DNA of 64,000 nucleotides from Pseudomonadota bacterium (lineage in GTDB: Bacteria; Pseudomonadota; Alphaproteobacteria; Rhizobiales; Xanthobacteraceae), in contig JAEWHT010000439.1 of the NCBI GenBank assembly GCA_023387695.1, forward strand, positions 1 to 64,000, in the 5' to 3' direction. The position numbers were made by a program, and so were the translations under genes. Under the pieces are notes generated by a model. It saw only the letters and a list, made by a program, of their open reading frames with translations, made no database searches and was not told where the DNA came from. Positions 44,043-52,434 of the stretch are shown here, in pieces. How positions within the stretch are numbered: the first letter of the stretch is position 1; every line of letters starts with the position of its first letter.

Positions 44043-45272
44043 ATGAAAGTTCTTCTCACATCCTCGCTCTATCCGACGCCCCAGACGCCGAAGGTCGTCG
44101 GCGGCGCTGAGATCTTCGCCCGGCGCTTTGCCGAAGGTCTGGTCGAGTGCGGCGACGAGGTGGAAGTGGTGCGCGCCGCCACATCGGAAGACCGGCGTCC
44201 CGAAAGCCACAACGGCATCGATATCCACACCGCGGCCGTGCAGAACGTTTACCTGCCGTTCAACGAGCCGAGGAACGTTGCGCTGCGCAGCATCTGGCAC
44301 GGGGTCGAGGACTGGCAAATCTTCGCGCCGACAATCGCGGAGCGGATTCGCGCTTTCAAGCCCGACGTCATCCATTCCAACAATCTATCGGGACTGACCA
44401 CGGCGATCTGGCGGGTGGCCGCCCAGCTCGGGGTGCCCGTCCTGCACACGATCCACGACTATTATCTCACCTGCCCGCGCTGCTCCCGGTTTACCCATGG
44501 CAAGTCCTGCGAGCATACCTGCACCAGCTGTTCGCTGCTGAGCTATCACCGCCGCCGCGCCACGCATTGGCTCAGCGCCGTGGTTGGCGTCAGCCAGCGT
44601 GTGCTGTCGATCCATACTGATCTCGGCATGTTCACGGACACGCCGATCCGCACCGTCATCCACAACGCGTCGACGGCGCCGCCTAGCGCTCCCCATCTTC
44701 GACCGCTCTGCACCGACGAGGTCACATTCGGATTCATCGGACGCCTGACCGAGGAAAAGGGAATCGAAAACCTGATGCGGGCGCTCGCCACGCTGCCGCG
44801 CGAACGCTTCAAGACCATGATCGCAGGCCGCGTCAGCGACAGCGAGCAGCAGCGCCTGCGGGCGATCGCCCCGAACGCGCGCGTCGAGTTCATGGGATTC
44901 GTCTCGCCCGACGACTTCTACAAGGCCGTCGATGTGGTGATCGCGCCGTCGATCTGGCACGATCCCGGCCCCCTCGTCGTCGCGGACGCAAAGGCAGCCG
45001 GCCGACCGCTGCTCGGAACGCGCTTTGGCGGCATGCCGGAAGCGATTGAAGACGGCATCACAGGCTGGCTCACCGATGCAGACCCCTCCTCGCTTGCCAC
45101 CAGCATGCGGTCGATCGCGGCGGACCCGCGCAAGATCGTCGAGATCAGCGAGCGGCTGGCAACCGATAACAACAAATGGATCTTCTCCGACGTGATCGCC
45201 GCCTACCGGAAACTGTACCAGCAATTGCGCGAGACCCAGCCGCGACGGCAATACGCGCGGGCAACGCAGTGA
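44043..45272 (+). CDS. Glycosyltransferase family 4 with cysteine-rich insert
   Basis: A 409-residue GT4 enzyme. N-terminal VLLTSSLYPTPQTPKVVGGAEIFARRFA, acceptor strand PDVIHSNNLSGL, then an unusual insert with six cysteines (LTCPRCSRFTHGKSCEHTCTSCSLLSYH) that probably binds zinc or forms a rubredoxin-like knuckle; it is known in one branch of GT4 enzymes. The donor half is GFIGRLTEEKGIENLMRAL and SIWHDPGPLVVADAKAAGRPLLG. It is the third sugar transferase of the locus. ATG 44043 is set by the usual N-terminus; the donor is unknown. Confidence 0.88.
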   Translation: MKVLLTSSLYPTPQTPKVVGGAEIFARRFAEGLVECGDEVEVVRAATSEDRRPESHNGIDIHTAAVQNVYLPFNEPRNVALRSIWHGVEDWQIFAPTIAERIRAFKPDVIHSNNLSGLTTAIWRVAAQLGVPVLHTIHDYYLTCPRCSRFTHGKSCEHTCTSCSLLSYHRRRATHWLSAVVGVSQRVLSIHTDLGMFTDTPIRTVIHNASTAPPSAPHLRPLCTDEVTFGFIGRLTEEKGIENLMRALATLPRERFKTMIAGRVSDSEQQRLRAIAPNARVEFMGFVSPDDFYKAVDVVIAPSIWHDPGPLVVADAKAAGRPLLGTRFGGMPEAIEDGITGWLTDADPSSLATSMRSIAADPRKIVEISERLATDNNKWIFSDVIAAYRKLYQQLRETQPRRQYARATQ

Positions 45273-45336
45273 CGCCCCGGAAGCGTCCCGCCTGCCGTTC
45301 CCGGGCAAGGCTCAGCTGAGACGGATCGGCCCCAAG

Positions 45337-46725
45337 ATGGTTCGTCTGTTTGCCGTTGCCGGCTACATCTACCAGAGTGCAACCGCGATCATCCTGATCT
45401 TCGCGATCAGCCACCTGCTCGCGGCGGTCGACTACACCCATTTCTCTCTGGCGCTCGCCTCGAGCCAACTGCTCTGCGTGCTGGCATTCGAGTGGCTCCA
45501 GCTCGCCGGCCTGCGCTTCCTTGCGGCGGCCGACGAGCGCGATGGTGCAAGGTTGAGATGGTCGCTGTTCACGGCCGGCCTGCTCAGCGCCTGCGCCCTG
45601 GTCGTGATCGGTGCCTGTGCATCGGTGATGAGCCCGCTTGCATCGGGGATCGTCGCTCTCGGCCTGGTCGTCGCCGTGCTCCAAGGCCTGACTGACCTCT
45701 ATTTCCTGACGATCCGACTATCCGACCGGCTTGGTCTTGCCTCCCTTCTCCTTGCGCTCCGCGCGACCGCGCTTGTCGGCGGCGCCGTGACAGGCGCGGT
45801 CCTGTCGGGAACCGCCGAGGCGGCACTGCTCGGCATCGCCGCTGGACATGTGACGGGTCTCGCCGCGGGTCTCATTGCATATCGCACCAGGCTCTCGCCC
45901 GCGCCGGCATCGGCCGTACTCAGCGACTGGTCGGAGTTCTGCCGCTACGGGATGCTCGCGGCCGGCGCGTCGGTCATCCATCTGTCGGTACCGGTGCTGT
46001 TGCGCTTCATCATCATCGGCCGTCTCGGCGCGACGGGAGCTGGCGCCGGTTTCTCGGTCGCGCTCGACCTGCTGCAACGTCCGTTCTGGGTGCTGAACGC
46101 TGCGATTCACACCATCAGCTATCCCGAGGTCGTCCACGACTTCGAGCACGGCGGCACCAGGCGGTCGGTCGACTCGGCGCGACGGATGTTCGAGTTCATG
46201 ATCTGCACCACCATTGTCCTGCTGGGCGGGCTGATCGGCTTCATTCCCGATGCCGCTCATATTCTTCTGCCGCAGGAGAGCGTGGATGGCTTCCTGGCCA
46301 CGGCCCCCGCGATCGCCCTGTTCTATTTCCTGCATACCCATCTCCAGGCCACGGCCGCGATCGTTCCGCATCTGGAGAAGCTGGCGACCCGGCTGGTCGT
46401 GGTCGCGGCCGGGCAATTGGCGATTGTGTCCGTCTCGTCGGCCCTCGCCGTGGCGGCCGGGCTATCGCCACGCAGTGCCGTCATCTGCGCGGCGGCCACA
46501 ACCGCGATTGCAATCTTGCTGGCGCTCGGCCCCACAGTTCGATACCACGCCGGTCCTCGCGCGGTGCTGGTCGTTCAGTCTGTGGCAGCTGCGTTCCTGA
46601 TCGCATGCCTTGCATCCGTGCCGATCCAACCGGCTTGGCTCGCTGGCAAGATTTTGATCGCGGCCCTTGCAACTGCTGCGGTTGCATGGCGGGGGGACTT
46701 CCTCATGTTGGCGCGTCGCGGCTGA
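45337..46725 (+). CDS. Wzx-like polysaccharide flippase (first copy)
   Basis: A 462-residue membrane protein with about 12 helices and almost no soluble part. The start MVRLFAVAGYIYQSATAIILIFAISHLL, the central helix set and the C-terminal loops are of the polysaccharide flippase (PST/MVF) type, which translocates lipid-linked repeat units to the periplasm. It is co-directional with the GT4 genes and precedes the large GH/repeat gene. A second flippase-like gene lies at 52435-53910, so the locus may make two polymers or the two act on different steps. Confidence 0.8.
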   Translation: MVRLFAVAGYIYQSATAIILIFAISHLLAAVDYTHFSLALASSQLLCVLAFEWLQLAGLRFLAAADERDGARLRWSLFTAGLLSACALVVIGACASVMSPLASGIVALGLVVAVLQGLTDLYFLTIRLSDRLGLASLLLALRATALVGGAVTGAVLSGTAEAALLGIAAGHVTGLAAGLIAYRTRLSPAPASAVLSDWSEFCRYGMLAAGASVIHLSVPVLLRFIIIGRLGATGAGAGFSVALDLLQRPFWVLNAAIHTISYPEVVHDFEHGGTRRSVDSARRMFEFMICTTIVLLGGLIGFIPDAAHILLPQESVDGFLATAPAIALFYFLHTHLQATAAIVPHLEKLATRLVVVAAGQLAIVSVSSALAVAAGLSPRSAVICAAATTAIAILLALGPTVRYHAGPRAVLVVQSVAAAFLIACLASVPIQPAWLAGKILIAALATAAVAWRGDFLMLARRG

Positions 46726-47128
46726 CCCTAGGTTCCATGACGGGAACCATCGATCCTCGATGGTTTGACATTCGCAAGCAAACCAGCCTTTTCTTATAAT
46801 TCAACCATCGCGTTTATTTTATACATATTGCTCGCCTCGAAAACAGGCATCTTGCTCTACAAGGACACCACGTTACGATGATCGCGCACAGCAGTGCGTA
46901 CATCTTCAGCAGACAACATCTCGGAATTCTTGAAAGCGCCGTCGTCGTGCCATCGTACGTCGACATCGCGTCGCTATTAGTTTGCCAGCACGACATCCGT
47001 TCCTGCACAAGGAACTCTCGTTGCGCGAATTTTTGCATCTCGATCTTTATCTGAAATTCACACTCGAAATCGAGAGTTGCGCTCAACCCCGCGAGCAATT
47101 CCGTTCGCTCTCTTGATTCGAGTGTGCA
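46726..47128. other. 403-bp intergenic leader upstream of the giant repeat protein
   Basis: No supported gene. TTGACA (46765-46770) and TATAAT (46795-46800) are 24 bases apart, too far for one promoter. Near the 3' end, AACTCTCG (47013-47020) and TCTCGAT (47038-47044) can each pair with the same ATCGAGAGTT (47069-47078), giving two mutually exclusive hairpins about 50 nt before the start codon. TTGCGCGAATTTT occurs at about 47021. Confidence 0.4.
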
Positions 47129-50100
47129 ATGTCGTCTGACCAGACCATCCTCTCCGCCAGCGGCTTCATCAACTCCATCGGCGTCAACACGCATGCCGGC
47201 TTCGGATGGACCGACTACAACAATCTCGCAATGATGACCGACGACCTGAAGTATCTCGGCGTCACCCATCTGCGCGACGCGCTGGCGACCAATCCGGCGG
47301 CGCAACCCGTCGTCAACGGCCTCGCAGCTGCCGGCTACAAGTTCGACTTCATCGTCTCGTCCGGCCTGCCCGCCCAGGGATCGGCGGGGCTTCAGGCTTA
47401 TGTCACCGCGCTCGACAAGTTCTTGGCGAGCCATCCGGGCAGCATCAGCGCCATCGAAGGTCTGAACGAGGCGAACAACCAGCCCTTCACCTATAACGGG
47501 AGTTCCAGTCTCAACGCCGCCGCTCAATTTCAGAGCGCGCTCTACCACGCCGTGAAGGCGGACGGCGCTCTTTCGAGCATTCCGGTCTACAATTTGTCGC
47601 TCGCCTACAACGATCCGCAAGGCTACAGCCAGCTCGGCAACATGTCGGCGTCCGTCGACTACGCCAACGCCCACGCCTATGTCAGCACCGGCTCGACCGC
47701 GGCGAGTTCAATCGCGGCGACGCTGAGCGCCGTGGGGGCGGCTGCCCCCGGCAAGCCGGTCGTCATCACCGAAACCGGCTACACCACGCAGGCTAATACC
47801 CAATATCTCGGCGTCGACGAGACCGTGCAGGCGAAATCGATCCTGAACACGCTGGTCGATGCCTACAAGGACGGCGTCAGCTCGACCTATCTCTACGAAC
47901 TGTTCGACCGGAATTCGTCCACGAGCGACACTAACCCGGAAGACAAGTTCGGTCTGTTCCATTCGGACGGCACGCCGAAGCTCGCGGCCACCGCTATCCA
48001 CAATCTGACGACGATCCTGGCCGACGACGGCACGGGCGGTCATCAGCCGACTGCGCCATTGAACTACACGCTGAGCAACATGCCGACGTCGGGCAGCAGT
48101 ATGGTGCTCGGCAAGAGCAACGGCGCCTATGAGCTGGTCGTCTGGGCCGAGCCCAAGCTCTGGAACGATGCGACGGACACCGAAATTTCGAACCCGACGC
48201 AAACCGTGACCGTGAACCTCGGCGGCCTGCACCATTCGGTCAAGGTGTACGACACGATGACCGGGACCACGGCGATCGCAAGCTACACCGACGTGTCCTC
48301 GATCACGATTCCGCTGAGCGATCATCCCCTCATTATCGAGATCGATGCGCCGGCAACGACGGTGACCCCGCCCTCCGTTCCGGCGAGCGTCACCGGCACC
48401 GCCGCCCAGATCGTCCCCCAGCTTTCCGATCTCAGCGCGTCCACGACGCTCAAGACGATCACGTTGACGGATTCGCATGTTCTGGCAGTCGCCTCAAATG
48501 CGACCATGGATTACATCATTGCCCACTACGGCAGCGCGCTGTCCAAGATCCAGGGTGGCTATTCCTTCTCGGTGACGAACTCTGCGTCGACCTGGACCAG
48601 CACCCTGACCTACGACGCCAACGGGACGCTGACCTCGACGTCGAATACCGGCCTGAACAGCAGCGGGCAGCCGATCTCGACCACCATCAACTACGCCGAC
48701 GGCTCAAAGGACGCGATCGGCTACACCGGCGGCGTGAAGACCACCTTCATCCACGTCGCGACCGACGGCACCAGGACCACCGACACCTACAACACAGCAG
48801 GAACCCTGCTCAACGAAGTCGTTCAGAAGACGAGCGGATATTATTCGACCACCGTCTACACCAATGGCGTAAAGACGGCCGCCTATGTCTTGAATACCGA
48901 CCACACCCAGGACAACTCCACCTTCAACATCAAGGGACAGAGCTACACCAGCCAGGTGCAGCACGTGGACACGACGGGCAAAGTCACCTCGGTGACCCGC
49001 ACGCACGCTGACGGCTCACTGGACTCCACGCAGGTCTACAACAGCGACGGCAGCAGCGCGATCACCACCTACAGCGCGACGGGCGTCAAGCAGGTCGAGA
49101 CCGACTACCACGCTGACCACAGCAAGGATGTCTGGACCTACAACATCACCGGGCAGGCCTACACGACCGAGCACGACATCTACGATACGACCGGCTTCCT
49201 CACCACGCTGGTGCGCCGCCACGCCGACGGCAGCTACGCTTTCAAGCTGGTCCAGACCAGCGACGGCAGCAAGACCAGCGACTGGTACGACACGACCGGG
49301 AATCTCACCTCCGAGGTTGTGCAGAAGGCCAACGGCTTCTATTCGACGACGCTGTACAGCAACGGCGTGAAGACGCAGGCCTATGTGAAGAATGCGGACG
49401 GCAGCCAGGACAATTACAGCTATGGCATCACCGGCCAGAGCTACTCGACCCTGATCCAGCACGTTGACCTCTCCGGCAAGGTCACCGCCATCACCCGCCA
49501 GCATGCCGACGGGACGCTGGATTATACGCGGGTCATCAATGCCGACGGCAGCAGCGTTGTCACGACCTACAACGCCTCGGGCGTGAAAACGAAGGAAATC
49601 GACGCCCATGCCGACGGCAGCCAGGACATCTGGCTCTACAACATCACCGGGCAGGCTTACACGACCGAGCACGACATCTACGATGCGACCGGTTTCCTCA
49701 CCACACTGGTGCGCCGCCACGCAGACGGCAGCTACGCCTTCAAGCTGGTGCAAAGCAGCGACGGCACCAAGACGACCGACTGGTATGACACAACCGGTGT
49801 TCTCACCAGCGAGATCATCCAGAAGGCCAACGGCTATGGCTCGACGACGGTCTACACCGGCGGCGTGAAGACCGCCGCCTACATCACCAATGCCGACCAG
49901 AGCCACGACAATTACAGCTACAATATCTCCGGCCAGACCTACACCACCCAGCACCAGCACCTCGACGCATCCGGCAAGCTCACCGAGATGGATCGCACGC
50001 ATGCGGATGGTTCACTGGACTACAGCCAGGTCGTCAATGCCGACGGCAGCAGCGTCGTCAGCACCTACAATTCGACCGGCGCGAAGATGACCGAGACCGA

Positions 50101-51040
50101 CACCCACGCCAACGGGTCAAAGGACGTCTTCCTCTACAACGTGGTCGGCGAGAACTACACCACCGAGCACGACAGCTACGACACGACCGGATTCCTCACC
50201 AACATCGTGCGAACCCATGCCGACAACAGCCTGGCCTTCACCCTCGCGCAAACCAGCGACGGTACCAAGACGACAGACTGGTATGATTCGCATGGCACAA
50301 TTACCAGCGAAGTGACGCAGAAGGCGGACGGCTACAGCTCCACGACCGTCTACACCGGCGGCGTGAAGACGGCAGCCTACATCACCAATGCCGACCACAC
50401 CTCCGACAACTGGAGCTACAACATCTCCGGTCAGAGCTACACGACCCAGCACCAGCACCTCGACACTGCCGGAAACGTCGTTTCGATCACCCGCACCCAC
50501 GCCGATGGAACCCTGGACTATACCCAGGTCGTCAACAGTGACGGCAGCAAGCTGACCGACATTTATGACAGCGCCGGAAACAAGACGCAGGAGGTCGCCA
50601 ACAATGCCGACGGCACCAAGGACGTCTTCCTGTACAATTTCAGCGGCCAGCAGGGAACGACGCAGCATGAGCACTACAACGCTGCCAATGCCCTGCAATA
50701 TTTCGACGACACCAAGGCGGACGGTATCCACAACATCACAGCCGTCGCCTCCGGCCTGACGATCGAAGGCGGCAACGGCAACGATCTGTTCTCGACCGCG
50801 CCGGGTTCGACCACCGTGGTTTACGATCACGGCCAGGACCAGATCGTCAACTTCCACGCCGGCGATGCCACCAATCACGACGTGATCGAGATCTCAAAAT
50901 TGCTAGTGGCCGATTACAGCCATCTTCACGTCACGCAATCCGGTACCGACGCCGTCGTTGCGATGTCGGCCAGCGATTCGATCCTCCTGAAGAACATCAA
51001 TGTCGCGAGCCTGACGAGCCACAACTTCCTGTTCGTGTAA
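47129..51040 (+). CDS. Giant secreted protein: glycoside-hydrolase domain, 166-residue tandem repeats, RTX end
   Basis: A 1303-residue protein with no N-terminal signal peptide. Residues 1 to about 410 form a clan-A glycosidase-like barrel: acid/base Glu114 in IEGLNEANNQ and nucleophile Glu215 in VVITETGYTT. About 550-1213 hold four tandem repeats of exactly 166 residues, each with YNITGQAYTTEHDIYDTTG and RTHADGSLDYTQV-like segments, similar in spirit to YD/RHS-type repeats. The tail has a single RTX-like nonamer (GGNGNDLFS) and a final Asp-rich, aliphatic region with SHNFLFV, the signature of type I secretion substrates. It is placed after the flippase in the locus. Likely an extracellular polysaccharide-binding or cleaving protein; no transporter of its own is in the window. 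Confidence 0.85.
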   Translation: MSSDQTILSASGFINSIGVNTHAGFGWTDYNNLAMMTDDLKYLGVTHLRDALATNPAAQPVVNGLAAAGYKFDFIVSSGLPAQGSAGLQAYVTALDKFLASHPGSISAIEGLNEANNQPFTYNGSSSLNAAAQFQSALYHAVKADGALSSIPVYNLSLAYNDPQGYSQLGNMSASVDYANAHAYVSTGSTAASSIAATLSAVGAAAPGKPVVITETGYTTQANTQYLGVDETVQAKSILNTLVDAYKDGVSSTYLYELFDRNSSTSDTNPEDKFGLFHSDGTPKLAATAIHNLTTILADDGTGGHQPTAPLNYTLSNMPTSGSSMVLGKSNGAYELVVWAEPKLWNDATDTEISNPTQTVTVNLGGLHHSVKVYDTMTGTTAIASYTDVSSITIPLSDHPLIIEIDAPATTVTPPSVPASVTGTAAQIVPQLSDLSASTTLKTITLTDSHVLAVASNATMDYIIAHYGSALSKIQGGYSFSVTNSASTWTSTLTYDANGTLTSTSNTGLNSSGQPISTTINYADGSKDAIGYTGGVKTTFIHVATDGTRTTDTYNTAGTLLNEVVQKTSGYYSTTVYTNGVKTAAYVLNTDHTQDNSTFNIKGQSYTSQVQHVDTTGKVTSVTRTHADGSLDSTQVYNSDGSSAITTYSATGVKQVETDYHADHSKDVWTYNITGQAYTTEHDIYDTTGFLTTLVRRHADGSYAFKLVQTSDGSKTSDWYDTTGNLTSEVVQKANGFYSTTLYSNGVKTQAYVKNADGSQDNYSYGITGQSYSTLIQHVDLSGKVTAITRQHADGTLDYTRVINADGSSVVTTYNASGVKTKEIDAHADGSQDIWLYNITGQAYTTEHDIYDATGFLTTLVRRHADGSYAFKLVQSSDGTKTTDWYDTTGVLTSEIIQKANGYGSTTVYTGGVKTAAYITNADQSHDNYSYNISGQTYTTQHQHLDASGKLTEMDRTHADGSLDYSQVVNADGSSVVSTYNSTGAKMTETDTHANGSKDVFLYNVVGENYTTEHDSYDTTGFLTNIVRTHADNSLAFTLAQTSDGTKTTDWYDSHGTITSEVTQKADGYSSTTVYTGGVKTAAYITNADHTSDNWSYNISGQSYTTQHQHLDTAGNVVSITRTHADGTLDYTQVVNSDGSKLTDIYDSAGNKTQEVANNADGTKDVFLYNFSGQQGTTQHEHYNAANALQYFDDTKADGIHNITAVASGLTIEGGNGNDLFSTAPGSTTVVYDHGQDQIVNFHAGDATNHDVIEISKLLVADYSHLHVTQSGTDAVVAMSASDSILLKNINVASLTSHNFLFV
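48779..50770 (+). repeat. Four tandem 498-bp coding repeats
   Basis: Anchor codons repeat at exactly 498-bp steps: GGA/GGC of the GY-STT segment at 48836, 49334, 49832 and 50330, and TGG/TTC of the YNITGQ segment at 49133, 49631, 50129 and 50627. The four units fill 48779-50770 and end just before the RTX nonamer. Each unit is itself made of two related parts of 72 and 94 residues. Confidence 0.9.
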
Positions 51041-51070
51041 AGACACCGGCATGGGCTCACTACACGACAA

Positions 51071-51096
51071 CCGGACCAGCGACGATGCTGGTCCGG
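51071..51096 (+). terminator. Strong hairpin after the giant repeat gene
   Basis: A perfect 10-bp stem CCGGACCAGC / GCTGGTCCGG with a 6-base loop begins 30 bp after the stop. It is not followed by a T-run on the plus strand, so it may terminate weakly or protect the 3' end. Confidence 0.5.
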
Positions 51097-51277
51097 CTCG
51101 ACCAAAAAATGGGCAAGTGCTCTTCCAAGCGACGGGATCGCCGCGTCTTGCCTTCGCAGCATTTCCGCCATGAATGTGGACGTGCGATCGCTCACTTCGA
51201 GCGGGCGCTACTTGCGAACTTGCGTCACAATTCAACTCTAGAAGGATGACGCGTGCCGCAAGGAAGCTGATGTCGAT

Positions 51278-52408
51278 ATGGAAGTCCGCGAGCAAACTCG
51301 TTTTGTCATTCTCGATTTCTATCGGTTCGTCGCAGCTCTCGGCGTCTTCATCTTTCACCTGAAGAACGTTGACAAGGGCATCTCGCCCATCTGGAACGGT
51401 TCCTACGGCCTGTTCGTCGATATGTTCTTCATTCTGTCGGGCTTCGTAATCGCCTACTCCTATCCGACAAGCTCGAGCGGGTTCCGCGACTACGCCCGCT
51501 TCCTGCTGCGCCGGATTGCGCGGATCTACCCGCTGCACCTCTCGACCTTGCTGGCATTCGTTGGGCTGGCATGGATCGGGATCTCCGGCCCAACGTCGCA
51601 TGCCAGCGCGATGGATTTCATCCACAACGCCCTGCTCATCCAGGCCTGGGGGATTACCGATCACCTCAGCTTTAATTCGCCGTCCTGGTCGATCAGCGCG
51701 GAACTGTTCTGCTACCTGCTGTTCCCTCTACTGATGTGGCTCGCAGGCCGCGTCTCACCATTGACACTCGCAATCATCGTCGCGTGCATCTACGGCATCT
51801 TCGCGCATGGCCATTTGCCCATCTGGGCGGATCGATCGCAAATGTACGGCGCCAACTACGATTACGGCATGCTGCGAGCACTGCCGAGCTTCATGAACGG
51901 CATTCTGCTCGCCGTGCTGTTCAGGCAGTTCCGCAACTACCGCAGCAAGCCGCTCGCTCTCGCCGGCGTCCTCGTATTCCTCGGCTCGGTCCTGGTGCTG
52001 AACGTGTTTGCCAAACCGGATCTGGCGATCATCCTGTTCTCGCTGGCCATCCTGCTCACCGCAATTGGCGAAAGCGCCTTCACAGAAGTCCCGGGCGCGG
52101 CATGGCTCGGACGGCTCGGCAACACGTCCTATGCCATCTACATGCTGCACGAACTGCTGCTCATCCTCGTCTTCAAACCCGTCTGGCATCAGCTCGGATT
52201 GCAGTCCGGGATCTTTCCGTTGTTCGCGCTGGCTTGCTGCGTCGTTCTCACCATCGCAGCCGGCCTCACCTATCGCTATGTCGAAAACCCCGCACGGAAA
52301 CTGATCAACCGTCTGGCTCCGCGCAGTGCATCCAGAGAACCGATCGCACCTGCCCGCGTCGAGGCGCCGGATCTCGGCCAAACCGGGCAAGCGGCCAACG
52401 CGAGCTAG
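51278..52408 (+). CDS. Acyltransferase family 3
   Basis: A 376-residue membrane acyltransferase. The R-x10-H motif is ILDFYRFVAALGVFIFH, then LFVDMFFILSGFVIAYSY and RFLLRRIARIYPLHL. The repeated helices and the SPSWSISAELFCYLLFP motif are typical of family 3. It probably adds an acyl (acetyl or succinyl) group to the exopolysaccharide or its lipid-linked unit. It is convergent with the second flippase. Its length is standard. Substrate specificity is unknown. Confidence 0.85.
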   Translation: MEVREQTRFVILDFYRFVAALGVFIFHLKNVDKGISPIWNGSYGLFVDMFFILSGFVIAYSYPTSSSGFRDYARFLLRRIARIYPLHLSTLLAFVGLAWIGISGPTSHASAMDFIHNALLIQAWGITDHLSFNSPSWSISAELFCYLLFPLLMWLAGRVSPLTLAIIVACIYGIFAHGHLPIWADRSQMYGANYDYGMLRALPSFMNGILLAVLFRQFRNYRSKPLALAGVLVFLGSVLVLNVFAKPDLAIILFSLAILLTAIGESAFTEVPGAAWLGRLGNTSYAIYMLHELLLILVFKPVWHQLGLQSGIFPLFALACCVVLTIAAGLTYRYVENPARKLINRLAPRSASREPIAPARVEAPDLGQTGQAANAS

Positions 52409-52434
52409 GCCTCCCCTGCGCGCGCGGGTGGGCT

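Noticed and set aside
46765..46800. TTGACA and TATAAT as a sigma-70 promoter for the giant gene
   Set aside because: Both hexamers are perfect but 24 bases apart, well over the usual 16-18, so they cannot form one promoter.
49016..50002. Antisense open frames with a Gly/Val-rich periodic product over the repeat region
   Set aside because: Their periodicity only mirrors the 498-bp sense repeats; they have no independent start site or domain.
48779..50770. Possible CRISPR or satellite array
   Set aside because: The period is 498 bp, always in frame, and the repeats encode a continuous protein; no 24-40 bp direct repeats with unique spacers are present.
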